Shown here piece by piece: positions 10,983-22,631 of a DNA stretch of 64,000 nucleotides; position 1 is the stretch's first letter; each line of letters begins with the position of its first letter. The translations under genes were made by a program, and so were the position numbers. The DNA is taken from NCBI RefSeq assembly GCF_042186555.1, contig NC_133324.1:200465640-200529639 (forward strand). Direction: 5' to 3'. The notes below the pieces were generated by a model. The model saw only the letters and a list, made by a program, of their open reading frames with translations, was not told where the DNA came from and searched no databases. The DNA comes from Aquarana catesbeiana (lineage: Eukaryota; Chordata; Amphibia; Anura; Ranidae).

Positions 10983-12079
10983 CCACTTAAGGACCAAGCC
11001 TCTCTTTTAGATGTGTTGTTTAAAGTTAAAAACATTTTTTTTTGCTAGAAAATTACTTAGAACCCCCAAACATTATACATTTTTTTTCTAACACCCTAGA
11101 AAATAAAATGACGGTTGTTGCAATACTTTCTGTCACACCGTTGGAAAAAATACACTTTTTTTAATTTAAAAATAAGGCAACAGTAAAGTTAGCCCAATTT
11201 TTTTAATATTGTGAAAGATAATGTTATGCCGAGTAAATTGATACCCAACATGTCACCCTTCAAAATTGCGCCCACTAGTGGAATGGCAACAAACTTTTAC
11301 TCTTAAAAATCTCCATAGGCGATGTTTAAAAAATTCTACAGGTTGCATGTTTTGAGTTATAGAGGAGGTCTAGGGTTAGAATTATTGCTCTCACTCTACC
11401 GATCACGGCGATACCTCACATGTGTGGTTTGAACACCATTTTCATATGCGGGTGCTACTCATGTATGCGTTCGCTTCTGCACGCGAGCTCGGCGGGACGG
11501 GGCACGTTTAAAAAAAAAATGTTTTTCTTATTTATTTTACCTTTTATTTTTACACTGTTTTTTAAAAAGAAAAAAAAAAGTGTCACTTTTATTCCTATTA
11601 TAAGGAATGTAAACATCCCTTGTAACAGAAAAAAAGCATGACAGGACCTCTTAAATATGAGATCTCAAAAAGACCTCAGATCTCATATTTACACTAAAAT
11701 GCAATAAAAAAAAAAAATTTTAAAAATGGCCCCTTAAGAGCTATGGGCGGAAGTGACGTTTTGATGTCGCTTCCTCCCTGCAATGTCACGAAGACAGGTG
11801 GGGCCATCTTCCCCTTACTCGTCTCCATGCCAAGTAAGGATCCGATCACCTCCGCCGCTGCCGATGGCTCCGGTAAGTGCACCGGAGAGTGGTGGGAACC
11901 TCTTTCCCACCGCCAATAAAAGTGATCTCGCGATGAATCCACCACAGAGACCACTTCTATCTTGAAGTGGACCGCCGGCCGAACAAGAGGATACTGGAGT
12001 TATGGCAGCTAACTGCTGCCATAACAACGATATCCCCCAAAGTAAGGACGTATATCAGCATGCAGTGGTCCGGAAGTGG
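10983..12079. mobile_element. piggyBac-like non-autonomous element, copy P1
   Basis: TTAA flanks both ends (10979-10982 and 12080-12083), the hallmark duplication of piggyBac transposons. Terminal inverted repeats read CCACTTAAGGACCA on the left and TGGTCCGGAAGTGG on the right. It is 1097 bp and has no transposase. Internal blocks, such as GAAAATTACTTAGAACCCCC and CAGAGGAGGTCTA-like motifs, recur at 28150-29280 and 44025-45024. Confidence 0.8.
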
Positions 12080-12083
12080 TTAA

Positions 12084-14316
12084 TATCACAGCTCTTCTTT
12101 ACAGTTCCCTCAGCTTCTTTCCTATTAGCAGGGGGAGGGAGCCAATGGAACAGAGCCACAAAAACAGCAAAGTATTGTGGGACTAGTAGTCCCCATCACC
12201 AGCGGCCCCATAGCCTGCAGCGGCCGCAGGACTGCAGATCCCAGCATGCTCTGGGGGAAAAGGAGAGGACACCCAGAGGCTGACTGGGAGTTAGGCAGAT
12301 GCCATGAGGCAAGGAAGAAGACTAGACCCAGGGGAGAGGTGCTGCCTCCCGAGTTGGCTTGCCGTTCCTTCCAAGCATCGAGGGCCAGTCAGGAATATGC
12401 TGCCTGATAGGGTGAATCCAGTTGTGAGGGACCCAGTCAGGCTACCTGAAGAACCTGCCTGATCCAGGACACTTCACTCGGGCTTTGATCGCAGGATTGG
12501 TGAGCGGGCACTTGCCCATTTTCAGAGATAGAGAGACACTGCATGCAGACAACTCATCCTCTGCCAGGCAATAAAAGTGTTCTTTCTGCTCCAGGAGTTA
12601 CACAGTACACTTTGCATCACTCCCACCAAACATGATTACTAGGTGCACCAACTAAAGTGGCTAGCTGAAGATTCAAGGCCTTCTTCTTCTCTGGGACTGA
12701 AGTTATTGGTGCCATAAGGGCACACACATACTTGTACATGCTCTCGGGGTTATTCATCTTGAGGCGTACCCTGAAAGCAGCCAGACAGTACCGTAGAGTT
12801 TTATTGCTCTTCATTCTCAGTCATTATTATACAGCTGACTTATTTGAGATATATTTGTCTCCTGTTAAGCTATATTGCTATTGTTTGTTACCATTTCAAA
12901 GAAATTTCACAGCAAAGACCATTTCTGTGTTTTACTGTACCATGTGTCTTTCATTGGTGGTGTTTGCACTAACATTATTGCCAGGTGTGCCAGAGGGGCT
13001 GAGACTGTTCTTGGGATTAAGAGGCAGAGTACAGAACCAAATATACTCAAGCGGCTCCTCCAGGGGGTAGTGCTACATTTAAATATGTTATTTGTTGGTA
13101 CCTGCAAAAGCCCTCATATTTTGCATCAATCTTACCAAAAAACACTTGTTTCCTGATAGAGGTACAGGAGTATTTTTGTAGTCAATTTACTTTACACACA
13201 CAAGGAACTAATATTCCTCTTCTGTATGTTCTACTCAGGTGTTCTATAGCTGCTCCTTTATTTTTTACTATTTTTTACTGTCTACTGCCTCCCTTAAGCC
13301 AGTCATAGACAAATCATAAATCTGGTCGTCTATGGGCAGGCTGGTTGTACTTTAGTTGATCAATTGACTTCCGTACAACCAGCCTTTTGGGGGAGGGGGT
13401 TCTTTCCCAATAACTGTCGGCGGCTATAACGTTCTGCTTGCATTTGACATCAGTTTGACAAGTGTATGTATAGGCAAAACTTTAATACTTTAGAAAAGAG
13501 AATGAACTAATTAGATTCTCTGTCCGTTTAATTTATTGCTGTCTAGGGAAGTTCCTATTACTCCCTGCCCAGGAGACACAACAAGTGATAGCAAAACCTC
13601 TACGAGGAGGGGAGGTCTCCTCCAAGAAAGTTACCAGCAGAACAAGTGTCCCAACTGGAAAATTGAGCCTCACCTCCTGTTCTGATAAGGCTAAAATTAT
13701 GGATATTTCTACTTGTTCAATCACCCCATCGACAACTTCATCCCCTTCGTAAAACAAGGGTATGGCCCTTGTTTTAAGATAATGTTAAACTGTTTTACTT
13801 CTCACCATTCACTGTTTGCAACTGCAGAACCTCAAAGCCTGTGATAAAACCACTAGAAAGTGTATGGCTTCACCAAACAGTCTTAACAGATTTCACTTGC
13901 CCATCAGCTTTTACTTGAGAAGCCTTGTTATTTGTTTTTTATACTCATTGTTTCACCACAAATGTTATTGGTGTAAAACTTTTAGTGTAAAACTTTTATT
14001 GTACCGGGTAATACTTGAAAGAGAAAATTTAGGATTTTTCCATAAAATTGCTTCTTGGAGACATTCATTATCAGAACAAAGAGAGAGAGTGGGAATACAT
14101 ACAGCAATTAAAACTTGATGGGTTCCAATCCTTAACAACCCTATCAAAAACTACAACCAAAGTTTTGGCTTTAAACTTTAACCAATTTCTAAGCTGCTTC
14201 AAGATTTTTTTTGCAGTGCCAGTGACTTGTATGAGGAGAGAAGTTAGTCTGAAGGCTGTCCTTATGTTAAACTTTATATGCAGTTTTAGCAACTGGGTTT
14301 ATATATATGTTAATAC
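12084..14316. other. Unassigned region
   Basis: No gene is supported. A GC-rich section (12110-12590) holds the palindrome GGGACTAGTAGTCCC at 12179 and an AATAAA at about 12571, which could be an LTR or SINE relic. The remainder is AT-rich. Open frames here, such as 12732-13070 and 13816-14118, overlap others in several frames and match nothing I recognise. Confidence 0.35.
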
Positions 14317-14318
14317 TA

Positions 14319-14535
14319 CCCTGTTTCCCCGAAAATAAGACCTAGCGTGATTGTCGGTGTTGGCTGCAATGTAAGCCCTACCCCCCAAATAAGCCCTACC
14401 CTCTTTCCCTGAAAATAAGCCCTACCCTGAAAACAAGACCTACAAGGACTTTAACTAGGGATTATTTGGGGGGTAGGGCTTATATTGCAGCCATCACCGA
14501 CAATCATGCTAGGTCTTACTTTCGGGGAAACAGGG
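14319..14535. mobile_element. MITE with TA duplication (CCCTGTTTCCCCG family)
   Basis: Ends are CCCTGTTTCCCCGAAAATAA and its near-perfect inverse at 14516-14535, with TA on both sides (14317-14318 and 14536-14537). The interior repeats a motif similar to AATAAGCCCTACCC three times. It is 217 bp and non-coding. Tc1/mariner affiliation is inferred from the TA duplication. Confidence 0.8.
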
Positions 14536-15094
14536 TAGGTTTAAAATTTTAAATCCTCGTACAATAATTTTTGAACTAAATTTTCAATTTCCTATGATGA
14601 GCTAGATCTTGGGTAACCCATTATTTCCTCTTGCTCTGGATAATATTCTATTACAATGTATTACAAGACAATTTTATGGTCCAGTTTATTGAGGCCCCGA
14701 CTAGGAATGATACTCTGCTGGACATGATAATCTCAAACCAGGCAGAGTTTATTACCAATGTTCATATAAAAGAACATATGGGTATCAGTGACAGTGACTT
14801 GCCCTATAATTTTGCCCTCCATACAAACTATTAGTAAGACCTCTGGAATATGCAGTTCAGTTTTGGACGCCAGTTCTCAAAAAGGATATCAGGGAACTGG
14901 AGGAACTCAGCTATGAGGAAAGATTAGAGGAACTGAATTTAATCTCTCTTGAGAAGAGGAGATCAAGGGGGATATGATCAACATATTTTTTAATTAACGT
15001 TAGCTGTAAGCAACAAGCTCATACTGGAAACATAAATACACTTAACTTTAAGAGAGCAAATTTTCCAAGGATTGGGACTGCTCTCCAAGACCTA

Positions 15095-15535
15095 TGCCGC
15101 GTACACACGATCACACATTCCGACAACAAAATCCATGGTTTTTTTTTCTGATGGATGTTGGCTCAAACTTGTCTTGCATACACACGGTCACACAAATCTT
15201 GTCCGAAATTCCGAACGTCAAGAACGCGGTGACGTACAACACATATGACGAGGCAAGAAAAATAAAGTTCAATAGCCAATGCGGCTCTTCTGCTTGATTC
15301 CGAGCATGCGTGTGCATCGGAATTGTGCACACTTTGTGCATCGGAATTGTGTACACACAATCAGAAATTTACAACAACAGATTTTGTTGTCTGAAAATTT
15401 GAGATCCAGATCTCAAATTTTGTTTGTCGGAAATTCCGACGGAAAATGTCCGATGGAGCCTACACACGGTCGGAATTTCCGTCAAGCTCCCATCGAACAT
15501 TTCCCATTGGAAAATCTGACCGTGTGTACGCGGCA
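15095..15535. mobile_element. Harbinger-type MITE, family 1, copy B
   Basis: Inverted ends TGCCGCGTACACAC and GTGTGTACGCGGCA. Flanking triplets are CTA (15092-15094) and TTA (15536-15538), a one-base mismatch in the duplication. It interrupts the CR1/L2-type LINE and so is younger than that copy. Internal repeats of the terminal CACACGGTC-type motif are present. Confidence 0.85.
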
Positions 15536-15538
15536 TTA

Positions 15539-17572
15539 GAATGGGAGGGAATATTGGCATCGAAGAACACAGAACAGAAATGTGAATTGTTCAAAAAGAC
15601 GGTATGCAAACTCACTGCAAAGAATATTCCCATAGGCAAAAAGTTTAAAAGGTTAAAAGTAAAATCTATGTGGCTCACAGCCAAAGTTAAAAAAGCTATA
15701 AATAATAGGACAAGAGCTTCTAAAAAATATAATAATGAAGGAACACTATCATTGTTTAAATGTTACATAGAATATAACAAAAAGAATCAAGGATGCAAAA
15801 ATTAAAAAAGAATGACAGATTGCAAAAGATAGTAGGACAAACCCCAATTTCATCAAATATATTACTAGTAAAAAGGTCAGGTATGAGCATGTAGGACCTT
15901 TACAAAATAATCTGGAGTGGGTGACTGGGGACAAAGAGAAGGCAAATGTATTAAATACTTTCTTCAGCTCTGTGTATACAAAGGAGAATGGGGGAGCTCA
16001 TGTCCATAATGGGGATGGTATTAACACAGCCCCAAATGATCCACAATGGCTCAAAAGTGATATGGTACAGAAATATTTAGACAGAATAAAGGTGGATAAA
16101 GCACCTGGACCAGATGGCATCCACCCACAGATCCTGAAAGAATTGAACTCTGTCATTTCAAAGCCATTATTTCTAATTTTTAGGGACTCTTTAATGACTG
16201 GAATAGTACCACTGGATTGGTGTAGGGCCAATATGGTGCCTATATTTAAAAAGGGATCAAAGTCTTTACCAAGTAACTATAAACCTGTTAGTTTAACTTC
16301 TATAGTCCAGAAGATACTGGAGAGTTTACTAAAAGATCACATATATGATTTCTTGCTGGAAATTTTTCGAACAACAGACAGCACAGATTCATGAACACCG
16401 GAAGTTGTCAAACAAACCTGATTTCTTTTTATGAGGAGGTGAGCAAAACCTTGGACAGAGGGGTGGCTGTGAATGTAGTATACTTAGATTTTGCAAAAGC
16501 GTTTGACACAGTTCCCCACACACGGCTAATGTGTAAGGTAAAGTCTACAGGCTTGGAAAGATCAGTTTGTAAATGGATAGATAGCTGGCTAAAAGACAGA
16601 ATTCAGAGAGTAGTGGTTAATGATTCTTACTCTGAATGGTCCAAGGTTAGTGGTGTAACCCAAGGTTCAGTGTTGGGACCCTTACTTTTTAAAAACTTTA
16701 TAAATGATATAGGGTCTGGGATTAAAAGTACAATTTCAGTGTTTGCAGATGACACCAAGCTATGCAGTGGAATAACGTCCTTACAGGATGTCTCCAAGTT
16801 ACAAGCCGACCTCAATGCACTGTTTAATTGGGCAACTATGTGGCAAATGACGTTTAATGTTGATGAATGCAAAGTTATGCACTAAGGCTAAGGCTCTAAG
16901 GCTAAGAATATGCATGTATCATACATACTAGCGGGGGGGGGGGGGGGGTACAACTGGGGGAATCCATAGTGGAGAATGGTCTGGGGGTTTTGGTGGATCA
17001 AAAGCTTAATGACAGCATGTAATGCAAGCTGCAGTTTCCAAAGCGAACAAAGTCCTTTCTTGTATTAAGAGAGGTATGGACTTCAAAGAGAAAGATATCA
17101 TTTGCCCTCCATACAAATCATTAGTAAGACCTCATCTGGAATATGCAGTTCAGTTTTGGGCGCCAGTTCTTCAGTTCAGTTTTTCAAAAAGGATATCAAG
17201 GAACTCAGCTATGAGGAAAGATTAGAGGAACTGAATTTATTCTCTCTTGAGAAGAGGAGATCAAGGGGGGATATGATCAACATGTACAAATACATAAGTG
17301 GTAATATTAAACCATGTTGCCTTCCAACAGGTCTATATAGTGAACTTGGTGTTGAGTTATTCGCTTTAAGGTCATCACAGAGGACAAGGGGGCACTCTTT
17401 ACGTCTAGAGGAAAAGAGATTTAATCTCCAAATGTGGAAAGGTTTCTTCATAATAAAAACTGTGAAAATGTGGAATAGACTGCCTCCAAAGGTGGTTCTG
17501 GCCACCTCAGTAGATTGCTTTAAAAAAGGCCTGGATTCTTTCCTAATTGTACATAATATAACTGGGTACTAA
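15539..17572 (+). pseudogene. CR1/L2-type LINE ORF2 pseudogene (linker, RT, C-terminus)
   Basis: Product: LINE reverse transcriptase. Visible in order: a Lys-rich linker with WLTAKVKKAINNRTRASKKY (about 15670), KVDKAPGPDGIHPQILKEL (about 16090), YKPVSLTSIVQKILE (about 16280), VYLDFAKAFDTVPH (about 16480), VTQGSVLGPLLF (about 16655), and the catalytic VFADDTKLC (about 16738). The C-terminal module has HLEYAVQFWAP (about 17135), LFSLEKRRSRGDMINMYKYI and MWNRLPPKVV (about 17470). Stops or frame changes occur near 15805, 16390 and 16885, and after the 16-G run. It is more complete than the copy at 6375 but inactive. Confidence 0.9.
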
Positions 17573-17926
17573 CATTAATAGGTGAGGTTGATCCAGGGAA
17601 TATCCGATTGCCTCTTTGGGGAGAAGGAAAAAATATTTTCCACTGCTGTAGCAAATTGGATCATGCTTTGCTGGGGTTTTTCGCCTTCCTCTGGATCAAC
17701 TGTGGGTATAGGATTGTGTATATGGGATTGTATGATTATGTTTTGTTATTGGTTGAACTAGATGGACTTTTTTCAAACTGACTATGTAACTATATGTAAC
17801 TATATTGTAGTGTAACAGGATTTGTGAATGTCAAAATGATCATATGTGAAAGTGTCTTTAACATGAACTTTACTGAATAGAGGCAGAGTAGAAACGTACA
17901 ATGTGTGAGTCAGAGTGACAAAGATA

Positions 17927-18317
17927 CAGTCAGGTCCATAAATATTGAGACATCGACACAATTCTAATCTTTTTGGCTCTATACACCACCACAATGGATT
18001 TGAAATTAAACAAACAAGATGTGCTTTAACTGCAGACTTTCAGCTTTAATTTGAGGTTATTTACATCCAAATCAGGTGAACGGTGTAGGAATTACAACAG
18101 TTTGTATATGTGTCTCCCACTTTTTAAGGGACCAAAAGTAATGGGACAATTGGCTGCTCAGCTGTTCCAGCTATTTACATGGATGTAAATGCCCTCAAAT
18201 TAAAGCTGAAAGTCTGCAGTTAAAGCACATCTTGTTCATTTCAAATCCATTGTAGTGGTGTATAGAGCCAAAAAGATTAGAATTGTGTCGATGTCCCAAT
18301 ATTTATGAACCTGACTG
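17927..18317. mobile_element. Tc1-derived MITE with long inverted repeats
   Basis: Inverted repeats of about 140 bp begin CAGTCAGGTCCATAAATATT and close with the complement, flanked by TA (17925-17926 and 18318-18319). The central part is only about 100 bp and contains no transposase. It is mobilisable only by a related Tc1 transposase supplied elsewhere. Confidence 0.9.
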
Positions 18318-18319
18318 TA

Positions 18320-19540
18320 CAAGCATATGCAATACAATACAATACACATCCAATATACACCAGAGAATAAAGAGATTGCAATAACAGGGCTGCCTAGGAT
18401 CAGTTTCCCTACAGGGTCCCTAGGTGGCAGCACAGTTTATGAGACACTCACAGACAGATAAGCAGTCAGTGCAAATGGCTACTTGCATTTTCCTTGGAAC
18501 AGAATCACTCTCACGGGTAGGTATGGAAGCATCTGACAGTCCAAAAGTCCCCTGAGGGTAGTGGCAGAAATAGTCATTGCTCTAGGTACAGAGGAAATGG
18601 GCTGAATGCACACTACCATCCTACCTTTGGCTTGGCCCTGTGCGTCATATAGTTATTGGGATCAAACCCGGTGGCCTGGATTAACCTGGATGTCACCTGG
18701 GGACAGTTCACCTGCCCAGCCACTGCTGTCTCATTAGTAGTAGTCTTTCTGAGCACCGCTGGGGGGGGAGCAATGTATACCCCTGGGCATGTTTAAATGA
18801 CCAGCAACTTGTGGGATCCATTGTGGTAATCTCTTGTATCTGTGCATGGTAAGTAAAAAAGTACTGTGCTAGAACATAATTTATCATTCCAAGTATGGTA
18901 TTTGCTATATAGTTACATTGGTCCATACCTGTGGTATCCCTCTAGAAGCTGGAATCATTGAGGTAGACATTGTTACACCAGTAATCTCCACTAGCTTCTG
19001 GGTCCTGTGCCGAGCAGCTGCCCTGCTGCATTCTAAATATAGGTGGTCAGCTGCTCGACACGGGCACCGTTAAGAGAATGCTTTGCATTTTCCTAATGAA
19101 TGCAGTGTTCTATGATTAGATGAGGTGAAGAGGTAGGGCACTGATGTGCAGATATCTGGAGTAGCGATGTCTACTATAGTGTTTTCCAGCATCTAGAGGG
19201 ATCCCATAGGTATAGCATATGCAAAATGTCATTGGTCTAAGCTGGACCAATGTAAAAAAAATGCCATATCTGAAATTCATCTTTAAAGTTAATCTAAACC
19301 CTTTAGTTTTTTTTCCCCTCTCAGAGTGATAAACATGTATTTTCAACGTAAGCTGGCATATTAACAGCCTTAAACGAAATGTAATATATGTCTTCTTTAA
19401 TGTTAAGCGCATCAATGAAAACAGATTCTTATGCATTCCACTAGAGGGTGCTGAAGGTGGTAGCAGGGACTTAGCAGGGCTTTTACACATTTTTCCCAAT
19501 CACTTGCAGATACAGCAAAGTTGTGTCAATCTATAGAGTT
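18320..19540. other. Unassigned region
   Basis: No coding region or transposon ends are supported. A short imperfect inverted pair around CCGAGCAGCTGCC and GGTCAGCTGCTCGACACGG lies at 19010-19065. The rest appears featureless. Confidence 0.35.
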
Positions 19541-20310
19541 AAGTGTGGCTCACATAAAAGGCGAAAAGCGATATCTAAGCAGAGAAATAATCAACCCGAC
19601 CGTATTGGCCAAATGGGTTTCCGGAACGAACGCATGTGCAGTAGAACGATGTGGCGCTCGCGCGCTCGTGGCCCAATGGCACAGGGCGCACGTTCATATT
19701 AGCACACGCTCAACGTGATGCTCTGGCTGCCTATTTAAAGACACTCAGGTGTTCAGACATGTTGCTGGTTTGTCTTCAGCTTCCTGTCTGAGTTGTTTCC
19801 TGTTTCCTGTTTCCTGCCTACTGAATCACTGCTTGACCCAGATCGTCCCTGACTACTCTGCTCTTGTCCTGGACCCGACCAACGGCTTGTTTACATGAAT
19901 TCTGCCTTGTCTTCAGTGTTTGACCCCCTTGCTTGTGACCCGGATTTGCCTACTATCTCCTGTGCCTGAACTTCTGCTTGTGACCTGGACTTACCTGTTT
20001 TCTCCTGTGCTTGACCCTCTGCCTGTGTCCCGGATCTGCCTGCTAACCTTGTGTTTTATCCTCAGCCTGTTTCAGACCTTCTGAATTGCCAGTCTCTGCA
20101 TATCTACCAGGACCCTTCAAGGAGTATTACGCAAGTCCCATCCAACCTGCTGGTAGCCTGTGCCTCTTTGTGCCATCCGCTCCCTGTTCCACCTCCAAGG
20201 GGTGGACTGCGCTTAGTCACAAGGGCGAATCACTCTCGGCATCTCGGCCTCAGTAAGTACTTACCTGACAGCAGCGAAAACAGTAAGAACTGTGTGACAA
20301 CGCTGTAGTA
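19540..20310 (+). repeat. LTR-like segment, possible solo LTR
   Basis: A CpG-rich upstream part (19600-19710) is followed by a TATA-like CTATTTAAAG at about 19730 and then by a pyrimidine-rich downstream part. That arrangement recalls vertebrate Ty3/gypsy-type LTRs. No gag or pol lies beside it. The edges are approximate, and no target duplication was confirmed. Confidence 0.35.
19932..20065 (+). repeat. Three 45-bp imperfect tandem units
   Basis: Units starting CTTGTGACCCGGATTTGCC, CTTGTGACCTGGACTTACC and CCTGTGTCCCGGATCTGCC follow one another at about 45-bp spacing. They lie inside the LTR-like segment. Confidence 0.7.
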
Positions 20311-20364
20311 ATTTCACTGGAAAAGGACATGCACTGCCACCCTATTAAAAGTGCGAGATACTGA

Positions 20365-20730
20365 AAAGAACCAAAAATGCATACTCACCTAGATGGCTGC
20401 ATCACTTACCCGAGCTGCAACTGTCCCCCACTGGCTCTACACCGAGAACTGAGCAAACAAAGTCATTGCTCTCTGCTCTCCCCCTACAGCACTCACTTGA
20501 GCGCTGGGCTGTTGAAGGGGTGGAAGCGGCTGGCTCAGGCTCTCGGTGGGGCACTGAAAGGCTGAAGTGGCTGCTGGTCAGGCATCTGGGTGGATCCTGA
20601 AATTATTATTGAGATCCCTGCAGAGCCCCGACTGGCTTTGTGACGTCAGCCGACAGCTGATTTTAGCCCACTGTCAGCTGAATATGGGTCACAGGAGTGC
20701 AGAACTAAGTGCACTCCTGTGACCCACAGG
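20365..20730. repeat. Dispersed repeat, copy 2 (paired with 10120-10600)
   Basis: Shares several blocks with 10120-10600, including the CAGGCATCTGGGTGGATCC stretch and GTGACGTCAG. A local inverted pair, GGGTCACAGGAGTGCA and TGCACTCCTGTGACCC at 20685-20725, can fold back. Confidence 0.55.
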
Positions 20731-21568
20731 AGAAGTCTGGCCAAATAAAAATGAACGGATTCCCCCATCTACACAATCGACATGGATGGGGAAATCCTCC
20801 TTGTGCTATTGTATTCGGACAGCGAGAGACTCTCCTGCTGTCAGAATAAACGGATCAGTACTGCTGCCACTATCGAGCAGCTTTTACACGACAGGCCGGT
20901 TTAACAGGGCGGCTGAACAGAAGTCCATTGGTAGATCAACTTCTGTTCAACTGCATTAGCCACACATGAATCAAAATTTGGCCGATCTGTGCTGAACCAG
21001 CCGAAATTAGATTCATCTATGGCCATCTTAAGGCAACTTCAACTATTTTAAACAACTTTTTATTGCAAAAATGTAAGATTACAACCTGTTACAAATAGTT
21101 TTTAATAGCTCTTTAAAATAAATGATAGTGTTTGTTGTAGTTTGCCTTGATTTATTTGATTGTTTTTATCCTACAATGAATAATTTTATTGCGATTGTGC
21201 ACCATGACATTGTTTTTGTATAAAATCTTTAAGAATGTACATGAACTTATAATTTCATGTGAAAATTGCAGAGGTCAATACAAAGATGTTTAATTAGCTA
21301 ATCATTGTCTGAAATAAAACAAACAAAAAAAAAACAATGTCTTTTTTTTTTACCAAGGGAGCTGAAATGATTGGATGACTTAATTTTAAAAGAAATTAAA
21401 GTTCATGCCTAGCTGTAATTATAAGAATAAATTAGTTTTGTGAATCAAAGGAAAGATCATTTAAAAAAAAAAACAAAATAACAAAAACGCAAGCCTTATG
21501 TCACTAAAGATATAAATGACAGTTCAGGAATGTTATCATTTAACCCACTGAAGTTCCATCCCTTTTTT
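20731..21568. other. Unassigned region with one MITE-like edge
   Basis: A sequence near 21010-21030 (ATTCATCTATGGCCATCTTA) looks like the right edge of a MITE related to that at 21569, but its left edge was not found. The remainder is AT-rich with A/T runs and no coding signal. Confidence 0.3.
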
Positions 21569-21958
21569 AGCTAAAGCTGGCCATAGATAATTATTTATTT
21601 TTTGTAGCCAGCGGGCTAAACGAAAACAAACTAAGTCCGGCCATACACAAAGCGAATTTCTTTCCTGCAACCATGGGTTGCAGGAAAGAAATTTGCTTCA
21701 TTCCCCCATTAACACAGACAGTGTTGATGGGGGAATCCCTCCTGCAGGGCTATATTGTTGTCTCCCGGCAGGGTTAGAGGGAAGCCATCCCTGCTAGGAG
21801 AAGACAGTTATTATTACTTTAGCAGCCGCTAGTGATAATCACAGGTAAAACCCGGCATGCTGGTTGTACCCAAGTTGATCGTGTCTATATATGTCTCATC
21901 AGGAGACAACCCCTGCTGAAGCAGCTGAATTTCAATCACTGTATGGTTGGCTTTAGCT
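21569..21958. mobile_element. MITE of the AGCTAAAGCTGGCCATA family
   Basis: The left end AGCTAAAGCTGGCCATA and the right end TGTATGGTTGGCTTTAGCT are inverted with a few mismatches. An internal perfect palindrome surrounds TTTCTTTCCTGCAACC and GGTTGCAGGAAAGAAA at 21658-21692. Non-coding. Confidence 0.6.
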
Positions 21959-21959
21959 G

Positions 21960-22394
21960 CAAAAAACAGTAATTCATCAACTGCACTGAATCACAATGTA
22001 ACTCTCTCAAATCTACAGTAACCATTTTCAATCCTTATACTGCTAGCATTAGTAAATAGATAGGAAGGTATAATATATTCACTTTTTTTAGGCTAAGGGC
22101 ATGTGGATTTCAGGAAGAAAAAACTATATGAATCATCTGCCCTTTCTTAAGATGGCTGTGGCTAGAAATACTGGGTGGAGGTGTTTTTCAAAGTGATTTC
22201 ACAACAAAATAAAGCATGGAAACATGGATGGATGGGTGAGTTTTCTTTGAATATTAAAAATTAATGAAATAGCCTTTTCATTTTTTGTTGCACAGATTCA
22301 GTTGAGTTTTCCTTTCACATTTAATCAACTACATGACATTTTATGCAAGCAGAAAAAGGAAGTCATCTGTGGCAGGCCGGAGAGGAGGAGCAAG

Positions 22395-22396
<2 letters not shown>
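21960..22396. other. Unassigned AT-rich DNA
   Basis: Nothing recognisable between the MITE and the TA microsatellite. Confidence 0.4.
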
Positions 22397-22457
<61 letters not shown>

Positions 22458-22474
22458 GCAAGAAAGATAGACAT

Positions 22475-22537
<63 letters not shown>

Positions 22538-22552
22538 TACACACAGTATATG

Positions 22553-22621
<69 letters not shown>

Positions 22622-22631
22622 CATATATACA
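22397..22631. repeat. TA/CA microsatellite, left block
   Basis: Long alternating TA tracts at about 22397-22453, 22480-22527 and 22556-22614, separated by short spacers and CA repeats. The block directly abuts the Tc1 element. Confidence 0.95.

Larger units (their letters stand above)
14640..17807 (+). mobile_element. CR1/L2-type LINE, second copy, interrupted by a MITE
   Basis: The 5' segment (14680-14800) encodes an endonuclease C-terminal stretch (APTRNDTLLDMII, then ISDSDLP). It is followed by a displaced C-terminal RT fragment (14830-14985) that duplicates sequence at 17100-17275. After the MITE at 15095-15535, the element resumes with the ORF2 linker and reverse transcriptase. The 3' UTR ends with TTGAACTAGATGGAC and repeated ATGTAACT units. 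A run of 16 G lies at 16933-16948 within ORF2. Confidence 0.85.

Noticed and set aside
12177..12407. Coding exon in the GC-rich segment
   Set aside because: Overlapping frames on the same strand, no splice or domain evidence; the palindrome and AATAAA fit repeat DNA better.
19540..20310. Full LTR retrotransposon
   Set aside because: No gag, pol, primer-binding site or second LTR was found, so only an LTR-like segment is claimed.
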